From Staphylococcus rostri (lineage in GTDB: Bacteria > Bacillota > Bacilli > Staphylococcales > Staphylococcaceae), in NCBI RefSeq assembly GCF_002902145.1, contig NZ_PPRF01000057.1, forward strand, positions 1 through 39,749: DNA of 39,749 nt, in the 5' to 3' direction. The position numbers and the translations under genes were made by a program. Below are positions 33,994 to 39,749 of this stretch, in pieces. The notes below the pieces were generated by a model. It did not search any database and was not told the origin of the DNA. It worked only from the letters and a program-made list of their open reading frames with translations. Positions within the stretch are counted from its first letter, which is position 1. Each line of letters opens with the position of its first letter.

Positions 33994-34002
33994 TGATACA
34001 CT
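33994..34002 (+). promoter_or_regulatory. Possible extended -10 element of cysK
   Basis: TGATACACT (TACACT at 33997-34002) resembles an extended -10 about 65 nt before cysK. The -35 position is T-rich and weak. cysK is usually controlled by the repressor CymR, but I could not identify a CymR site with confidence. Confidence 0.35.
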
Positions 34003-34065
34003 AGTTATATCCGATATATTAACTAAGCATTCGAAAAGAATATAACAAAAGTGAGGTTGTCGATT

Positions 34066-34995
34066 ATGGTAAGAAAACCCGTAGAAAATATTACTGAAAT
34101 TATTGGTCAAACACCTGTTGTGAAGTTACGTCATCAAGCAGGTGAAGATGCGGCGGATATTTATGTCAAATTAGAATATCAAAATCCAGGCGGTTCTGTG
34201 AAAGACCGTATCGCATTAGCAATGATTGAACAAGCTGAAAAAGAAGGCAAAATCAAACCGGGAGATACAATTGTAGAACCAACAAGTGGTAATACAGGTA
34301 TCGGTCTTGCGTTTGTATGTGCTGCCAAAGGATACAAAGCTGTTTTCACAATGCCTGAAACAATGAGCCAAGAGCGTCGTAACTTATTAAAAGCATACGG
34401 TGCAGAGCTCGTATTAACACCTGGATCAGAAGCGATGAAAGGTGCAATCAAAAAGGCGAAAGAATTAAAAGAAGAACATGGTTATTTTGAACCACAACAA
34501 TTCGAAAACCTTGCAAATCCACGTGTCCACGAATTAACAACAGGTCCAGAACTTGTTGAACAATTTGAAGGCAAAACAATCGACGCCTTTTTAGCAGGTG
34601 TTGGAACAGGTGGTACATTATCTGGTGTCGGTAAAGTCTTAAAAGAGAAATACCCAGATATTCAAATCGTTGCGATTGAACCGGAAGACTCACCAGTATT
34701 AAGCGGTGGAGAACCAGGCCCACATAAACTTCAAGGTTTAGGTGCTGGTTTCGTACCAGGTACATTGAATACAGACATTTATGAAGAAGTTATCAAAGTA
34801 GGTAACGAAGTAGCAATGGAAACATCACGTCGTGTCGCTAAAGAAGAAGGTATCTTAGGTGGTATTTCTTCAGGTGCTGCTATCTATGCGGCAATTCAAA
34901 AAGCAAAAGAACTTGGTAAAGGTAAAACAGTTGTTACTGTATTGCCAAGTAATGGTGAACGTTACTTATCAACACCACTTTACAACTTTGACTAA
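34066..34995 (+). CDS. cysK: Cysteine synthase (O-acetylserine sulfhydrylase)
   Basis: CysK makes cysteine from O-acetylserine and sulfide. The 309-residue PLP enzyme has [11 protein letters not shown] with Lys46 as the PLP lysine, the substrate loop [12 protein letters not shown], the phosphate-binding [13 protein letters not shown] and the late GISSGAA segment. It is close to S. aureus CysK over most of its length. The ATG at 34066 matches the family N-terminus. An in-frame start five codons upstream (34051) has no advantage. A strong terminator follows the gene. Confidence 0.97.
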   Translation: MVRKPVENITEIIGQTPVVKLRHQAGEDAADIYVKLEYQNPGGSVKDRIALAMIEQAEKEGKIKPGDTIVEPTSGNTGIGLAFVCAAKGYKAVFTMPETMSQERRNLLKAYGAELVLTPGSEAMKGAIKKAKELKEEHGYFEPQQFENLANPRVHELTTGPELVEQFEGKTIDAFLAGVGTGGTLSGVGKVLKEKYPDIQIVAIEPEDSPVLSGGEPGPHKLQGLGAGFVPGTLNTDIYEEVIKVGNEVAMETSRRVAKEEGILGGISSGAAIYAAIQKAKELGKGKTVVTVLPSNGERYLSTPLYNFD

Positions 34996-35007
34996 ACCAT
35001 AGTTATC

Positions 35008-35048
35008 ATCCCGTTAACGCTATTCGTAGTGATTAGCGGGATTTTCTT
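35008..35048 (+). terminator. Intrinsic terminator after cysK
   Basis: A long stem from ATCCCGTTAA to TTAGCGGGAT with one bulge and a TTCG tetraloop (CTA ttcg TAG) is followed by TTTTCTTTG. Confidence 0.9.
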
Positions 35049-35103
35049 TGTTTTGAAGAATTGTTACACGCGAGCGTACATATCAGTTGTCTGCGATAAA
35101 TTT

Positions 35104-35112
35104 TGTTATAAT
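35104..35112 (+). promoter_or_regulatory. Extended -10 promoter of the fol operon
   Basis: TGTTATAAT gives a perfect extended -10 (TATAAT at 35107-35112). TTGTCT at 35087-35092 is only 14 nt away, so the -35 contribution is uncertain. The start is about 45 nt before folP. Confidence 0.65.
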
Positions 35113-35147
35113 AAGTTCGTTAAGTTTAAAAATTTATGACGACTTAG

Positions 35148-36306
<1,159 letters not shown>

Positions 36307-36307
36307 T

Positions 36308-36787
36308 ATGGTAGACGCATATCTAGGCTTAGGTGGTAATATTGGTGATCGCGAAGTACAACTCACAGCAGCTATCGAACAGTTGGCAAACCATGCGCAA
36401 ATTGAAGTCGTTGCTGTATCACCGATGTATGAGACAAAGCCAGTCGGTTACGTTGAACAACCGGATTTTCTCAATGTATGTGTACACATTAAAACAACGC
36501 TTGAACCCCATGAGTTGTTAGAAGTAGGTCTTGCGGTAGAAGCGAACTTACATCGTGTGCGTGATGTACGTTGGGGACCACGTACAATCGACATTGATAT
36601 TTTATTGTACGGCGACCGTATTATTGAAACACAAGCGTTAATGGTGCCACACCCACGTATGACAGAACGTGCCTTTGTGATGATTCCACTCAATGACATT
36701 GCATCAGACGTCATTGAACCACGATCAGGTCGAGCGATTCACACATTCGTGACGCCAGATGACACGGTTATACGTTATACATCATAG
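36308..36787 (+). CDS. folK: 2-amino-4-hydroxy-6-hydroxymethyldihydropteridine pyrophosphokinase
   Basis: FolK activates the pterin with ATP for FolP. The 159-residue protein has the expected AYLGLGGNIGDRE (about 4-16), SPMYETKPVGYVEQPDFLNVCV and the metal- and ATP-binding RWGPRTIDIDILLYG (about 90-104), then VPHPRMTERAFVMIPL. GGGAGAAGTAAT precedes the ATG. The next gene, dus, starts 45 nt later with its own GGAGG, probably in the same transcript. Confidence 0.97.
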   Translation: MVDAYLGLGGNIGDREVQLTAAIEQLANHAQIEVVAVSPMYETKPVGYVEQPDFLNVCVHIKTTLEPHELLEVGLAVEANLHRVRDVRWGPRTIDIDILLYGDRIIETQALMVPHPRMTERAFVMIPLNDIASDVIEPRSGRAIHTFVTPDDTVIRYTS

Positions 36788-36832
36788 GTACGCATCAACA
36801 GATAGAATGGAAAGATTGGAGGAATAACTGTT

Positions 36833-39333
<2,501 letters not shown>

Positions 39334-39348
39334 GTATGTAAGTGTATG

Positions 39349-39402
39349 AAGGTGAGCGACGAGCAAGCGTTGTTAATACAGAGCTCGTTGCTTGCCTTTT
39401 CT
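39349..39402 (+). terminator. Intrinsic terminator after lysS
   Basis: A 16-bp stem with three G-T pairs (39349-39364 with 39383-39398) and an 18-nt loop ends in TTTT. It isolates lysS from the rRNA promoters downstream. Confidence 0.88.
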
Positions 39403-39473
39403 GTTATTGAAACAGCTTTTAATAATCTCTTAAAAGGTGATGCAAAAAATATATAAAAACTTTATAGAAAGTG

Positions 39474-39502
39474 TTGACATTCATCACGAGATTGATTATT
39501 AT
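39474..39502 (+). promoter_or_regulatory. 5S promoter P1
   Basis: Perfect TTGACA (39474-39479) and TATTAT (39497-39502) with 17-nt spacing. Confidence 0.85.
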
Positions 39503-39544
39503 ATAAAAGTCGCTGAAAACAAGTGACAAAAAGATATGAAGTGT

Positions 39545-39573
39545 TTGCAAAAAACATCAATAAAGTGTAAAAT
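39545..39573 (+). promoter_or_regulatory. 5S promoter P2
   Basis: TTGCAA (39545-39550) and TAAAAT (39568-39573) with 17-nt spacing. Confidence 0.65.
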
Positions 39574-39579
39574 TAACTG

Positions 39580-39608
39580 TTGAAAAGTTATTGCAAACCT
39601 AGTATTAT
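39580..39608 (+). promoter_or_regulatory. 5S promoter P3
   Basis: TTGAAA (39580-39585) and TATTAT (39603-39608) with 17-nt spacing. Transcription would start near 39615, about 30 nt before the mature 5S end. Confidence 0.7.
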
Positions 39609-39646
39609 AAATAAAGTAGTCACGACGCACTACGAAATAACAATTG

Positions 39647-39749
39647 TCTGGTGATAATGGCAAAGAGGTCACACCTGTTCCCATGCCGAACACAGAAGTT
39701 AAGCTCTTTAGCGCCGATGGTAGTCGGACTTACGTTCCGCGAGAGTAGG
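39647..39749 (+). rRNA. rrf: 5S ribosomal RNA, 5' part (3' end outside window)
   Basis: The sequence starts TCTGGTGATAATGGCAAAGA and continues with the conserved GGTCACACCTGTTCCCATGCC region of Gram-positive 5S RNA; 103 of about 114 nt are present. No 16S or 23S gene lies before it. In S. aureus a 5S gene after lysS opens a 5S-tRNA cluster ahead of the next rRNA operon, which I recall and which would explain this position. Confidence 0.95.

Larger units (their letters stand above)
39403..39646 (+). promoter_or_regulatory. Multi-promoter upstream region of the right-hand 5S gene
   Basis: This AT-rich gene-free stretch holds three sigma-A promoters in tandem, listed separately. The A/T-rich run at about 39430-39473 directly before the first -35 could serve as an UP element. 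Only 39 nt separate the last -10 from the 5S start. Confidence 0.7.

Noticed and set aside
33930-34065. CymR operator before cysK
   Set aside because: AT-rich partial palindromes occur, but no sequence matched what I remember of the CymR site well enough to call it.

Overview
The window is a compact chromosomal segment of a Staphylococcus. It starts inside one 5S rRNA gene (positions 1-82) and ends inside another (39647-39749), both on the + strand. Gene order from the Orn/Lys/Arg decarboxylase and tmk to lysS, and the close likeness of many products to Staphylococcus aureus proteins recalled from memory (PstA, MetS, RplY, Mfd, CysK, Pth), support the genus. Base composition looks clearly richer in GC than S. 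aureus. That points by inference to one of the higher-GC animal-associated species (S. intermedius/hyicus-like groups), but the species cannot be fixed from this sequence alone.

Layout. (1) 1-624: end of an rRNA operon, its terminator, then gene-free DNA with a palindrome and a dispersed repeat. (2) 625-2435: a minus-strand ABC-F ATPase gene with its own promoter and a 190-nt leader. The leader carries a well-initiated upstream ORF, a terminator-like hairpin and mutually exclusive pairings around the ribosome binding site. This is the main accessory item of the window. (3) 2551-8938: decarboxylase, tmk, pstA, holB, ricT, yabA, a tRNA methyltransferase, a GIY-YIG protein and rsmI (nucleotide supply, c-di-AMP sensing, replication and RNA modification). 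(4) 9015-13645: metS, tatD, rnmV, rsmA and veg. (5) 14009-16458: ispE, purR, ridA and spoVG. (6) 16746-19925: glmU, prs and rplY. (7) 20291-27746: pth, mfd, a MATE/MurJ-type flippase, yabN, rqcP and divIC, tightly packed and often overlapping. (8) 28130-32673: S1-domain protein, tilS, hpt and ftsH. (9) 33054-39333: hslO, cysK, folP-folB-folK, dus and lysS. (10) 39349-39749: the lysS terminator, then three tandem sigma-A promoters reading into a 5S rRNA gene.

Most genes are core housekeeping genes. Themes are translation and its quality control (metS, lysS, rsmA, rsmI, tilS, pth, rqcP, rnmV, dus, rplY, ABC-F), replication and repair (holB, yabA, mfd, tmk), purine and PRPP metabolism (prs, purR, ridA, hpt), envelope and division (glmU, flippase, divIC, spoVG) and folate synthesis. 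Intrinsic terminators and good promoters divide the segment into about ten transcription units.

The least ordinary signals are the ABC-F leader, the three-copy direct/inverted repeat cluster at 27865-28019, a 32-nt repeat found at 537-568 and inverted at 32866-32897, the two-hairpin leader of rplY, and the triple promoter before the solitary-looking 5S gene. No CRISPR array, insertion sequence, prophage or tRNA gene was seen.
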